Source: Prolixibacteraceae bacterium (GTDB taxonomy: Bacteria; Bacteroidota; Bacteroidia; Bacteroidales; Prolixibacteraceae). Taken from it: 24,057 nt of DNA. Where the stretch lies: the NCBI GenBank assembly GCA_016788685.1, contig JAEUSS010000165.1:1-24057 (forward strand), in the 5' to 3' direction. Shown one piece after another: positions 1 to 7,872 of this stretch; position 1 is the first letter of the stretch, and each line of letters begins with the position of its first letter. A program made the position numbers and the translations under genes. Under the pieces are notes generated by a model. It made no database searches. It saw nothing but the letters and a program-made list of their open reading frames with translations, and had not been told where the DNA came from.

Positions 1-418
1 GGATGATGTGCCGTATGTTTTACCCCTGAATTTTGCCATGGACGGAGACCGTGTTATCCTGCATTCGGCCCAGCACGGAAGAATGTGGGAAACGATAAAA
101 AAGAATCCAAAGGTGTGCATCAACTGGACTTTAGGCGAAGAACTGGCCTGGCAGGACGAACAGGTCGGATGCAGCTACCGGGTAAAATCCAAATCGGTGA
201 TTATTGAGGGAACCGCCGAAGTGGTGGAAGATATGGAAGAAAAGGAACGGATCATCAAACAGTTCATGACTCAGTACAGCGATCTTCAGTTTAAATTTAA
301 TGCTCCGGCCATCCGGAATGTCGGAATTTTACTGGTCCCGATTACTAAAATTACCGCTAAAGAGTTTGGAGCAAAAGCCGTAACTCCCTGGAATCAGCAA
401 AAAACAGGAATAGATTAA
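1..418 (+). CDS. Pyridoxamine 5'-phosphate oxidase-like flavoprotein (5' truncated)
   Basis: This is the C-terminal part of a small FMN-binding split-barrel protein of the PNPOx-like/NimA type. The reading frame is open to the left edge: two Asp codons precede the GTG at position 8, giving DDVPYVLPLNFA. That is the usual 'dg.PYvvPlnF' strand from inside such proteins, so the GTG is not a start and roughly 20 residues are probably missing. The sequence continues with the typical core 'GRMWETIKKNPKVCINW' and a family-like C-terminal half ending in an 'ITAKEFGAKA' segment. Members bind FMN or F420 or heme and are usually cytoplasmic oxidoreductases or detoxifying proteins; the substrate cannot be read from the sequence. 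It is followed by a short hairpin and then by an SDR gene on the same strand. Family call is fairly sure, function unknown. Confidence 0.8.
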   Translation, partial: DDVPYVLPLNFAMDGDRVILHSAQHGRMWETIKKNPKVCINWTLGEELAWQDEQVGCSYRVKSKSVIIEGTAEVVEDMEEKERIIKQFMTQYSDLQFKFNAPAIRNVGILLVPITKITAKEFGAKAVTPWNQQKTGID

Positions 419-438
419 AATTCAGCAACCTGAATTTT
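417..438 (+). terminator. Small terminator-like hairpin after the flavoprotein gene
   Basis: A perfect 9-bp inverted repeat, AAAATTCAG / CTGAATTTT with loop CAAC, starts inside the stop codon of the PNPOx-like gene. It ends in four T residues, with a second T-run a few bases on. The stem is A/T-rich at its base, so its strength is uncertain. It would also read with a T-run on the opposite strand. Confidence 0.45.
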
Positions 439-475
439 CCTGACCTTTTTCAACATCCAACGGGTAAATGATCGA

Positions 476-503
476 TTGCAGAATGGTCATTTCACTAACT
501 TTA
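476..503 (+). promoter_or_regulatory. Candidate Bacteroidota-type promoter for the SDR gene
   Basis: TAACTTTA at 496-503 differs by one base from the Bacteroidota -7 consensus TAnnTTTG. A TTG lies 17 bases upstream (476-478), roughly where the -33 element is expected. The predicted start of transcription would be about 15-20 bases before the ATG at 525. This is a pattern match only. Confidence 0.25.
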
Positions 504-524
504 GGCACTTAAAACGATTTGAAT

Positions 525-1592
525 ATGATACTGGTAACAGGTGGAACCGGACTCGTGGGGGCTCACTTATTATACGAGTTAACCAACTCCGGACTTCGGG
601 TAAAAGCGCTGCGCAGGCAACAAAGCAATACCGACTGGGTAAAAAAAATATTTTCGTATTACACCAGCCAGCCCGAAGATTTGTTCGCCCGGATCGAGTG
701 GGTGGAAGGCGACATCCTCGACTACCTGAGCCTTGAAGAAGCCCTGAAAGGCGTTACCGCCATTTACCATTGTGCCGCCATTGTTTCGTTTCACGGCGAC
801 GACCACGACATCATGCTGAACAACAATGTAAAAGGCACCGGGAACCTGATTGATGCTGCCATTCATAACAACGTCAGGCAGTTTTGCCACGTGAGTTCCA
901 TTGCTGCACTGGGAAAAACCCAGGATGGCAGCGAAATTACCGAAGATACGTATTGGACACCCTCGAAACGGAAATCGGGGTATTCACTCAGCAAGTTTTT
1001 TTCCGAAATGGAAGTTTGGAGAGGGATTGAAGAAGGGTTGGATGCCGTGATTGTCAATCCGTCAATCATCATGGGCCCCGGGAACTGGGAAATCGGCAGT
1101 CCGAAACTTTTTCAATCTATCTGGAAGGGGCTGAAGTATTACACCAAAGGAATTACCGGTTTTGTTGATGTCCGGGATGTAGTGAAAGCGATGATCCTGC
1201 TGATGGACGAGCAGCAGTTCGGGAAAGTCCAGAACCAACGGTTTATCCTGAATGCCGGAAATATGAGCTATCAGGATTTTTTCAATAAGATAGCAGACGG
1301 GCTGAATAAGCCGCGCCCGAAGAACTTTGCGTCCGACGTCAAACTGCATATTGCCTGGCGAATGGCTAAGGCAGCCAGCTTCTTCACCGGAAAACCTCCG
1401 GTAATCACGCGAGAGACAGTTTCCGGCACAAACCAGAACAACCAGTATTCCGGAGAAAAGATTACACGCACCATCGGATTTCAATACCGGAGCCTTGATA
1501 CTTCAATCAATAACATCGCCGAAATCTTTCTGAAAGATATGGTCATGCCTTCGGGATATGCACCGAAGTGCACAGCAAAACCCGCAAGCTGA
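525..1592 (+). CDS. NAD(P)-dependent epimerase/dehydratase, extended SDR family
   Basis: A 355-residue extended short-chain dehydrogenase/reductase. The N-terminus carries the Rossmann motif TGGTGLVG (about residues 5-12). The conserved 'HCAA' strand end lies near residue 83, the catalytic Ser in 'HVSSIAALG' near 124, and the Y-S-L-S-K catalytic pair at about Y153 and K157. 'VDVRDVV' near residue 215 is typical of the dihydroflavonol-reductase/epimerase branch. The substrate is probably a nucleotide sugar, steroid-like or flavonoid-like ketone or alcohol, but nothing in the context decides this. The frame also has a TTG at 519, two codons earlier; the ATG is preferred because it begins directly with the first beta strand (MILVTGG), as usual in the family. 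No partner gene is adjacent: the next gene starts 225 bases downstream behind two hairpins. Confidence 0.85.
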   Translation: MILVTGGTGLVGAHLLYELTNSGLRVKALRRQQSNTDWVKKIFSYYTSQPEDLFARIEWVEGDILDYLSLEEALKGVTAIYHCAAIVSFHGDDHDIMLNNNVKGTGNLIDAAIHNNVRQFCHVSSIAALGKTQDGSEITEDTYWTPSKRKSGYSLSKFFSEMEVWRGIEEGLDAVIVNPSIIMGPGNWEIGSPKLFQSIWKGLKYYTKGITGFVDVRDVVKAMILLMDEQQFGKVQNQRFILNAGNMSYQDFFNKIADGLNKPRPKNFASDVKLHIAWRMAKAASFFTGKPPVITRETVSGTNQNNQYSGEKITRTIGFQYRSLDTSINNIAEIFLKDMVMPSGYAPKCTAKPAS

Positions 1593-1601
1593 CGAGCAAA
1601 A

Positions 1602-1632
1602 GAAACCTACTGGTTTCCGGACAGTTGTCCGG
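1602..1632. repeat. Two tandem perfect hairpins downstream of the SDR gene
   Basis: Two back-to-back inverted repeats sit 10 bases after the SDR stop codon. The first is GAAACC-TACT-GGTTTC (1602-1617). The second is CCGGACA-GT-TGTCCGG (1617-1632), which shares the base at 1617. Neither is followed by a T-run, so this is not a classical intrinsic terminator. It could be an RNA processing or 3'-protection structure, or a dyad site for a regulator of the following gene. Confidence 0.5.
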
Positions 1633-1817
1633 GGTATCCCTCTCCGAAACGGTATCAGGAGCCGGTACACAATTTTTTAACAATGAATAATGGCAGAAGC
1701 AAATATTTTATACTATATTCGCACACTTTTTCGATGAAATAAGAAAGTCTATCTGGCTTATATTTAGATAAATACAGTTGTTTGAGCAAGCACATTTAAA
1801 GAAAAAAATTCAAAGGA

Positions 1818-2837
1818 ATGAAAAAATCAGATTTATTAAAAGAAACCATCGAACACATCGACATTAAGTCATTTGATTCAACCCCGATTATTGACTCTAT
1901 GCGTAAGATGTCGTTTACCTCACGCGATACCGCCAATGCAACCGACATTTTACTCAAGATGGTGAACGACACCGAATGTACCAATATTCTTACTCTGGCA
2001 GGAAGTACCAGTGCAGCAGGTTGTATGCAGGTATACGTGGAAATGGTTAAAAATAATATGATCGATGCGATTGTTGCCACCGGAGCATCCATTATCGACA
2101 TGGATTTTTTCGAAGCGCTTGGGCACAAACACTACCGCGGAACAACCGAAATTAACGACGGCATTTTACGCGACCTGTATATCGACCGTATTTACGATAC
2201 CTTCATCGATGAAGAAGAACTTCAGAACTGCGACGGAACCATTAAAGAAATTACTGACGGACTGGAAAAAAGACCATATTCTTCTCGTGAGTTCATCAAG
2301 GAAATGGGTAAATGGCTGACTGTAAATTCAGTAAAAAAAGACAGCCTGATCCAGGTTTGTTACGAAAAGAACGTGCCAATCTTCTGCCCTGCTTTTTCTG
2401 ACTCAAGTGCCGGTTTCGGTTTGGCCAAGCACCAATGGGAAAATCCGGAAAAACACGTTTCGATTGACTCTGTTGCCGATTTCCTTGAACTGACCAAGAT
2501 TAAAATGGCGGCCGGCGTTACCGGTTTGTTCATGATTGGCGGTGGTGTTCCTAAGAATTTCGCTCAGGACACCGTAGTCTGTGCCGAAATCCTCGGAAAA
2601 GAAGTTCCGATGCACCAGTATGCCGTTCAGATTACTGTTGCCGATGTGCGCGACGGTGCTTGTTCTTCTTCTACCCTGAAAGAAGCCAGCTCATGGGGTA
2701 AAGTACAGGTAACCGACGAACAAATGGTTTATGCCGAAGCTACTTCAGTACTTCCCTTAATCGTAAGCTACGCTTACCACAAAGGAACCTGGAAAAACCG
2801 TCAGCCTAAAAACTGGAGCAAATTGTTTGACAAATAA
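1818..2837 (+). CDS. Deoxyhypusine synthase family protein
   Basis: A 339-residue cytoplasmic homologue of deoxyhypusine synthase (DHS). The NAD-binding core is recognisable in 'LAGSTSAAG' (about residues 60-68), 'IVATGASI' (about 85) and 'MIGGGVPKNF'. The WGK lysine that forms the enzyme-imine intermediate in eukaryotic DHS is present (K295 in 'SSWGKVQV'), with the conserved Glu four residues before the Trp-containing block (LKEASSWGK). K246 in GGGVPK matches a second conserved lysine. Bacteria lack the eIF5A substrate, so the protein probably transfers the NAD-activated aminobutyl group of spermidine to something else, for example putrescine (homospermidine formation); that is inference. 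It is monocistronic: 225 bases upstream hold a possible -7 element (TATATTCG, 1714-1721), and a strong terminator follows. The ATG at 1818 is preceded by an A-rich leader, usual for Bacteroidota. Confidence 0.87.
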   Translation: MKKSDLLKETIEHIDIKSFDSTPIIDSMRKMSFTSRDTANATDILLKMVNDTECTNILTLAGSTSAAGCMQVYVEMVKNNMIDAIVATGASIIDMDFFEALGHKHYRGTTEINDGILRDLYIDRIYDTFIDEEELQNCDGTIKEITDGLEKRPYSSREFIKEMGKWLTVNSVKKDSLIQVCYEKNVPIFCPAFSDSSAGFGLAKHQWENPEKHVSIDSVADFLELTKIKMAAGVTGLFMIGGGVPKNFAQDTVVCAEILGKEVPMHQYAVQITVADVRDGACSSSTLKEASSWGKVQVTDEQMVYAEATSVLPLIVSYAYHKGTWKNRQPKNWSKLFDK

Positions 2838-2863
2838 ACAAGCGTTATCTATAATTTCAGAAG

Positions 2864-2896
2864 TCCCTGACACACTTGATGTGCCGGGGATTTTTT
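2864..2896 (+). terminator. Rho-independent terminator of the DHS-like gene
   Basis: TCCCTGACACA (2864-2874) pairs with TGTGCCGGGGA (2880-2890) across a 5-base loop. The 11-bp stem has one mismatch and one G-U pair, and T6 follows at 2891-2896. It lies 26 bases after the stop codon. The histidine kinase gene ends on the other strand at 2928; read from that side the stem has no T-run. Confidence 0.85.
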
Positions 2897-2927
2897 GTTT
2901 GCCTCACTGCAATCGGATATCGGTTTG

Positions 2928-4796
2928 TTAAGTCGGAATAGTAAAGTAAAACCGGCTGCCTTTCCCCTCTTCGCTGTCGACCCAGATTTTCCCGCCATGC
3001 TTTTCTATAAATTCTTTGCACAAAATCAATCCCAATCCGGTTCCCTTCTCTTTGCTTGTGCCCAAGGTGGTGAGATTCTGATCAATACGGAACAGTTTTT
3101 CGATCGCATCCCGACTCATTCCCACACCATTGTCGCTGACGGTTATCTGCAGTTCATCCGTTTTTTGTTTGGCCGAAATCACAACCTCACCTCCCTCGCA
3201 GGTAAACTTTATGGCATTCGAAATCAGATTTCTCAAAATAGCAGCTATCATCGCCTTGTCGGCATAAATGCATAAAACCGGCGGCAGCTCGGTACCAATG
3301 GTTATCAACTTCTGCGCAGCAGAGTCTTCCAGCAAACGAATAGCATCATCAATTAAACTAACCATTTCGAGATGCTGCGGATAAAATTCCATCTTGCCTA
3401 CCTGAGAACGCGACCATTCCAATAAGTTAAGCAACAAATTCATGGCATTCTGCGAGGAGTTTTGAATGATCGTGGCATATTTCCCGATTCCATTATAGTC
3501 CTTTTCCTGAATTTGCCTGGTCAGCAGGTTACTGAAACCGATAATGCTGTTGAACGGACTTTTAAGATCGTGGGCAATAATCGAGAAGAATTTATCTTTG
3601 GTTGCATTGAGTTCGCGCAAACGGGCCTCGCTCTCCTTCAGTTCTTCTTCGGCCTGTCTCCGTTCGGTAATGTCATAAATCTGGGCAAGCAAACACTTTT
3701 TCCCATCCATCTCAATGGTCTCAGCCGAAAACAGCCCTATCCGCACCTCTCCTGTTTTGGTCCTGATTTTTACATCATAGTTTAATATACTGCCGCTGCG
3801 CCTGATTTCAGCAATCATTTCCTCGCGCTGTGCAAAGTCAATGAAGATTCCCAACTCTTTGGATGTCCTTCCGATGACTTCCTCCCGTTTCCAGCCAAGA
3901 TGATCGCAAAAGTTCTTGTTCACGTCCAGATAGCGGCCTTCGTCCACCGTACTGATGCCCACCAGCCCCGGATGTGAGTTAAATGACTTTCTGAACTTTT
4001 CTTCCGAGCTTTGCAGCGCCCGTTCGGCAAGTTTCCGGTCGGTGATATCAATCGTAAAACCAGCTAAAACCATCGGTTTCCCTTCTATCCGGATCGGAAA
4101 TTTAAGTGTCGAATAATACCGGCCATTAAATTCTTCTTCAACTTCAACTTTTCTCCCGCTTCTCAGAATTTCAAGATCACAAGCGACCATGCTCTTGGCC
4201 AGATCCGAAGGAAAAAGCTCATCCATCGTTTTTCCAAGTATTTCGTCCAGCGGCCTGCCAAGCATCTTTTCGTAATTGCGGCTCAGGCGCATCGAACGAA
4301 CGTTCTCATCTTTGAAAAAGATATAGATTGGGCTGTATTCCAGAAACTGGTTAAAAATCTCATTGTTCCGCCTGATTACTTTTTTTATCTGCTTTCGTTC
4401 GGTGATATCAACGCCGCTGCTCTGAATGGCAAATCCGTTTCCCTGATCATCTTTTAATACCTGATCTGTAATCTGGAAAGTTTTGGTCCCGGAGGGAAGG
4501 CCGAAAGAAACTTCATACACTCTGCCTTTCCCCGATTGGATCAATTGCCGGTTCCGAACCAGATATTTTCGGGCAACTTCAGGAGGAAGGAAGTCGGACA
4601 CCGTCTTTCCGACAACATCCTGAACATCGCAACCCAGAAGGCCCGCCGCAATTGAGTTGGCAAAAATGTACTGCCCGTCGAGGTCGGTAATTACAATGGA
4701 GATTCCCGCATTTTCAATAAGTGCCTTATAGTCAAGCACCAATCGAGACGAAGCAAACGCCTCATCAATCCCTGTCTTTTCCCCCTTTTTCATCAT
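2928..4796 (-). CDS. Soluble PAS-domain sensor histidine kinase
   Basis: A 622-residue orphan histidine kinase with no signal peptide or membrane segment, so probably cytoplasmic. Three PAS domains with PAC-like ends are visible: about 22-135 (ends DITERKQIKK), 145-258 (ends DITDRKLAER) and 263-380 (ends DITERRQAEE). A short coiled linker leads to the HisKA domain with phospho-acceptor H409 in 'FFSIIAHDLKSPFN'. The HATPase_c domain has an N box 'LRNLISNAIKFT' (N527 in the middle), a G1 box DNGVG (555-559) and a G2 box GTGLGL (585-590). All catalytic elements look intact. There is no receiver domain and no response regulator in the neighbourhood, so its partner lies elsewhere. The signal is unknown; small-molecule, redox or light cues are all possible for PAS domains. 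The ATG at 4796 is followed by a second ATG codon, either of which could start translation. Confidence 0.92.
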   Translation of the reverse strand: MMKKGEKTGIDEAFASSRLVLDYKALIENAGISIVITDLDGQYIFANSIAAGLLGCDVQDVVGKTVSDFLPPEVARKYLVRNRQLIQSGKGRVYEVSFGLPSGTKTFQITDQVLKDDQGNGFAIQSSGVDITERKQIKKVIRRNNEIFNQFLEYSPIYIFFKDENVRSMRLSRNYEKMLGRPLDEILGKTMDELFPSDLAKSMVACDLEILRSGRKVEVEEEFNGRYYSTLKFPIRIEGKPMVLAGFTIDITDRKLAERALQSSEEKFRKSFNSHPGLVGISTVDEGRYLDVNKNFCDHLGWKREEVIGRTSKELGIFIDFAQREEMIAEIRRSGSILNYDVKIRTKTGEVRIGLFSAETIEMDGKKCLLAQIYDITERRQAEEELKESEARLRELNATKDKFFSIIAHDLKSPFNSIIGFSNLLTRQIQEKDYNGIGKYATIIQNSSQNAMNLLLNLLEWSRSQVGKMEFYPQHLEMVSLIDDAIRLLEDSAAQKLITIGTELPPVLCIYADKAMIAAILRNLISNAIKFTCEGGEVVISAKQKTDELQITVSDNGVGMSRDAIEKLFRIDQNLTTLGTSKEKGTGLGLILCKEFIEKHGGKIWVDSEEGKGSRFYFTIPT

Positions 4797-5319
4797 TTGC
4801 CTGTTTAGTTAATCATTCAGAAACAATTATGTACCTGGCAAGTATTCACCGACACTTGAGTGACTGTCACTGATCTGAAATCTTAGTTGTTTTCTGTTGG
4901 TTCCCTCCGGAAATTTGACGTCAGAGATAGAACAAAGCAAATTTTGTAGCCTAATTTATGAAATAAATCAACGGACTGCAATACGTATCCGATAAAAGAA
5001 CAAGGCTGTACAAAACCAAAAACTATCATCCAGCATAATAACTCTCACTATAAAGTCCTGCAATTGAGAAAAATCATCCGACAAAGGTTCAATCATAGCT
5101 GTTTATCGCTATTTTTGCCAGCACTAAAGACCAACGATTTTATTCGTCATGGATGCACCCATCTGCAGATCAACCCTTGTAAAAACCTACCGGCGGTTAT
5201 TCAATTGCCTCATGTTCTATAATTAAGCCCCTTCGGGTTTGTGCCTCATGCACATCAATCCACCTGCCCTGTTTTTTATCCTGAAAGAAGTTCTGAGTTT
5301 CATTCATAATTCATGACTC
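4797..5319. other. Gene-free region of about 520 bases between kinase and hypD
   Basis: No convincing reading frame, RNA gene or repeat is seen in this A/T-rich stretch, which separates two divergently transcribed genes. It should carry the kinase promoter at its left end and the promoter and any anaerobic or hydroxyproline control of the radical enzyme at its right end. A candidate -7 element lies at 5110-5117. A small hairpin (AAGCCC-CTTC-GGGTTT, with one G-U pair) occurs near 5224-5239 in the presumed leader. The last 200 bases before the ATG at 5320 have stop codons in the hypD frame, so the gene cannot extend far upstream. Confidence 0.55.
5110..5117 (+). promoter_or_regulatory. Candidate -7 element upstream of hypD
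   Basis: TATTTTTG matches the Bacteroidota -7 consensus TAnnTTTG exactly. The -33 region (around GGTTC, 22 bases upstream) is a poor match. If used, it would give a leader of almost 200 bases before the hypD start, long enough for a cis-acting control element. Confidence 0.3.
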
Positions 5320-7782
5320 ATGTTTGAAAAAATTACCCAACATACCGAAGCTCCGTTGCGGGCTGCTGCCTCCGAAGGCAATTTTTACGAAAAGAAAGAA
5401 AACAGGTTTGGTCCGGGAATGAACGAACGCATCCGGAAACTGCGCAAGCTGAGCGTCGAAACCGAACCTTCGCTAACCATCGAACGTGCTCTGCACGAAA
5501 CCGCATTTTACAAGGAAAACTACGGAAAGATGTCAGCGCCGGTTTTGCGTGCCGCCAATTACCTCGACCACTGCCGGAAGAAAGTCATTTTCATTGGCGA
5601 AGGCGAACTGATTGTGGGCGAGCGCGGCCCAAAACCCAAATGCGTGCCCACTTTTCCTGAATTGACCTGCCACAGCGTTGAAGACCTGAATGTACTGAAC
5701 ACCCGCGAACTGCAGCGTTACACCATCAGTCAGGAGGATATTGACACCTACGCCAAAGAAGTGATCCCGTATTGGTCAGGCCGCACACAGCGCGAACGCA
5801 TTTTCAGCCATGTTCCGCAGGAATGGCGGCTGGCCTACGAAGCCGGAATGTTCACCGAGTTTATGGAACAGCGCGCTCCGGGTCACACTGCCCTCGACGG
5901 TAAAATTTACACCAAGGGGATGCTCGATTACAAGCGCGAAATTGCCGCCAACCTGGCCGCACTCGATTACCTGAACGATCCCGAAGCAACCGATAAAGCT
6001 GAAGAGTGGAAAGCCATGGACATTTCGTGCGACGCGGTAATTGTGTTTGCTGAACGCCATGCCGACCTGGCTGAAGAAATGGCCAAAACCGAAGCCGACC
6101 CGAAACGTAAAGCTGAATTGTTGCAGATTGCCGAAGTTTGCCGCTGGGTTCCGGCCCATGCACCGCGCAATTTCCGGGAAGCCATTCAAATGTACTGGTT
6201 CTGTCATTTGGCCATTATTACCGAATTGAACGGTTGGGACGCCATGAATCCCGGGCATTTTGATCAGCATCTGGAGCCATTTTATGAAAAGGGAATTGCT
6301 GCCGGAACGCTTACCCGCGAGCAGGCCAAAGAGTTATTGTCGTGTTTCTGGATCAAGGTGAACAACCATCCGGCGCCGCCCAAAGTGGGAATCACTGCAC
6401 GCGAAAGCGGCACCTACAACGACTTTACCAACATCAACATTGGCGGTATCAAGGCCGACGGAAGCGACGGTACCAGCGATGTTTCGTACCTCATGCTCGA
6501 AATTCAGGAAGAATTACATATTCTGCAACCGGGTTGTTCGGTACACATCAGCGCCAAAACTCCGGATAAATTCCTTCATGCTGCGGCCAAAGTTATCCGT
6601 CAGGGACACGGTTATCCGTCGGTTTTCAATCCGGATGTGTATGTGATGGAACTGATGCGGCAGGGAAAATCGCTGACTGACGCCCGCGAAGGTGGTTGCA
6701 GCGGATGTATCGAAGTAGGCGCTTTCGGTAAAGAAGCCTATCTGCTCACCGGCTACCTCAATGTTCCGAAAATTCTGGAAGTCACCCTGAACAACGGCGT
6801 AAATCCGGTGACGGGTATTCTGGTTGGTCCGCAAACCGGCGACCCGCGCATGTTTGCCACCTACGAAGATCTTTACCAGGCTTTCCTGAAACAGTTGAAT
6901 TACGTGGTCGATTTGAAAATGCGCGTAAGCAATTACATCGACCGCATGTTTGCCAAATACGCCCCGGCTCCGTTCCTTTCGGTTGTGATTGAAGATTGCG
7001 TGAGCCGCGGAAAAGACTACTACGATGCCGGGCCGCGCTACAACACCAGCTACATTCAGTGCTGCGGTTTGGGAACCACAACCGATAGTTTGGCAGCGTT
7101 GAAAAAGCACGTTTTCGAAAGCAAGACTTTCAGTATGGATCGCGTTTTGAATGCCGTATTGAAAAACTTCGAAGGCGAGGAAGTGCTGCGTCAGATCCTC
7201 ATGAACCGCACGCCTTTCTTCGGAAACGATAACGACTACGCCGATTCGATTGCTGTTCGCGTTTACGATGATTTGGTAAATGCCATCGACGGAAAGCCAA
7301 ACATCAAGCCGGGTGGAAAATATCACCTGAACATGCTGTCGACCACCTGTCACGTGTATTTTGGCAAAGTGATGGGAGCCACGCCAAACGGTCGTATGGC
7401 CGGAAAATCCATTTCCGACGGAACTTCCCCTTCGCATGGCGCCGACACACACGGACCTTCGGCAGTCATCAAATCAATGACCAAATTCGATCAGGTGAAA
7501 TCAGGCGGAACATTGCTCAACCAGCGCTTCCTTCCGAGTTTATTGAGCAAAGAGGAAGACATTCGCAAACTGGGTCACCTTATCCGCAGTTATTTTACGC
7601 TGGGCGGTCACCACATTCAGTTCAACATTGTGGATACCGCCACACTGAAAGCGGCACAGGCTTGTCCGTCAGACTATAAAGACCTGATGGTGCGCATGGC
7701 CGGCTATTCCGACTATTTCAACGACATGAACAGCGACCTGCAGCAGGAAGTCATTGAACGTACTGAAAACGACGGATTTTAA
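5320..7782 (+). CDS. hypD: Glycyl radical enzyme, trans-4-hydroxy-L-proline dehydratase
   Basis: An 820-residue glycyl radical enzyme (PFL-like fold plus C-terminal glycyl radical domain). The thiyl cysteine is C463 in 'GGCSGCIEVGAFGKEAY', and E465 two residues on is the general base typical of the dehydratase branch. The radical glycine is G795 in 'VRMAGYSDYF'. Whole blocks resemble what I remember of the characterised Clostridioides difficile enzyme: 'AGMFTEFMEQRAPGHT', 'ITELNGWDAMNPG', 'PAPPKVGIT', 'LLTGYLNVPKILEVTLNNG' and 'GGHHIQFNI'. That enzyme removes water from trans-4-hydroxy-L-proline to give 1-pyrroline-5-carboxylate, later reduced to proline. The activase gene follows directly, as expected. 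The N-terminus is about 25 residues longer than I recall; a second ATG at 5419 (MNERIRKLRK) would give the shorter form. No proC is present in the window. By eye the gene is more G/C-rich than its neighbours. Oxygen-sensitive, cytoplasmic. Confidence 0.86.
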   Translation: MFEKITQHTEAPLRAAASEGNFYEKKENRFGPGMNERIRKLRKLSVETEPSLTIERALHETAFYKENYGKMSAPVLRAANYLDHCRKKVIFIGEGELIVGERGPKPKCVPTFPELTCHSVEDLNVLNTRELQRYTISQEDIDTYAKEVIPYWSGRTQRERIFSHVPQEWRLAYEAGMFTEFMEQRAPGHTALDGKIYTKGMLDYKREIAANLAALDYLNDPEATDKAEEWKAMDISCDAVIVFAERHADLAEEMAKTEADPKRKAELLQIAEVCRWVPAHAPRNFREAIQMYWFCHLAIITELNGWDAMNPGHFDQHLEPFYEKGIAAGTLTREQAKELLSCFWIKVNNHPAPPKVGITARESGTYNDFTNINIGGIKADGSDGTSDVSYLMLEIQEELHILQPGCSVHISAKTPDKFLHAAAKVIRQGHGYPSVFNPDVYVMELMRQGKSLTDAREGGCSGCIEVGAFGKEAYLLTGYLNVPKILEVTLNNGVNPVTGILVGPQTGDPRMFATYEDLYQAFLKQLNYVVDLKMRVSNYIDRMFAKYAPAPFLSVVIEDCVSRGKDYYDAGPRYNTSYIQCCGLGTTTDSLAALKKHVFESKTFSMDRVLNAVLKNFEGEEVLRQILMNRTPFFGNDNDYADSIAVRVYDDLVNAIDGKPNIKPGGKYHLNMLSTTCHVYFGKVMGATPNGRMAGKSISDGTSPSHGADTHGPSAVIKSMTKFDQVKSGGTLLNQRFLPSLLSKEEDIRKLGHLIRSYFTLGGHHIQFNIVDTATLKAAQACPSDYKDLMVRMAGYSDYFNDMNSDLQQEVIERTENDGF

Positions 7783-7795
7783 TCTCAGCAATAGG

Positions 7796-7857
7796 TCATC
7801 CCGAATTTATTTCGGAATCTGTTCGATTTTGCGGATCCTGAAACAAGTTCAGGATGA
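7796..7857. repeat. REP-like double-hairpin repeat between hypD and its activase
   Basis: Two 24-base arms (7796-7819 and 7834-7857) are imperfect inverted copies of each other, with about five mismatches and a 14-base spacer. Each arm is itself a hairpin. The right one is ATCCTGAA-ACAAG-TTCAGGAT (8-bp perfect stem); the left one is ATCCCGAA-TTTAT-TTCGGAAT (one mismatch). The 'tcatcctgaa...ttcaggatga' type of unit is familiar as a dispersed intergenic palindrome in many Bacteroidota genomes. Here it fills the gap inside a two-gene operon and could trim or stabilise the upstream mRNA, lowering activase output relative to the dehydratase. Only one copy is visible in this window. Confidence 0.75.
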
Positions 7858-7872
7858 TTATCACTTTAAGAA

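Noticed and set aside
476..736. 86-codon plus-strand frame at the start of the SDR gene
   Set aside because: Overlaps the Rossmann-fold coding sequence in another frame; its translation is rich in Arg and Pro and looks random.
1062..1484. 140-codon minus-strand frame opposite the SDR gene
   Set aside because: Antisense shadow of the conserved C-terminal half of the SDR protein.
4797..5319. Hidden small gene or RNA gene in the long intergenic region
   Set aside because: No frame with protein-like composition and no tRNA-like or other recognisable RNA fold was seen by eye.
5776..6270. 164-codon minus-strand open frame inside hypD
   Set aside because: Same reason: mirror frame of a well-conserved coding region without protein-like features of its own.
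6514..7452. 312-codon minus-strand open frame inside hypD
   Set aside because: It is antisense to the conserved core of the glycyl radical enzyme and its translation resembles no family. Long antisense frames are expected opposite a G/C-rich gene.
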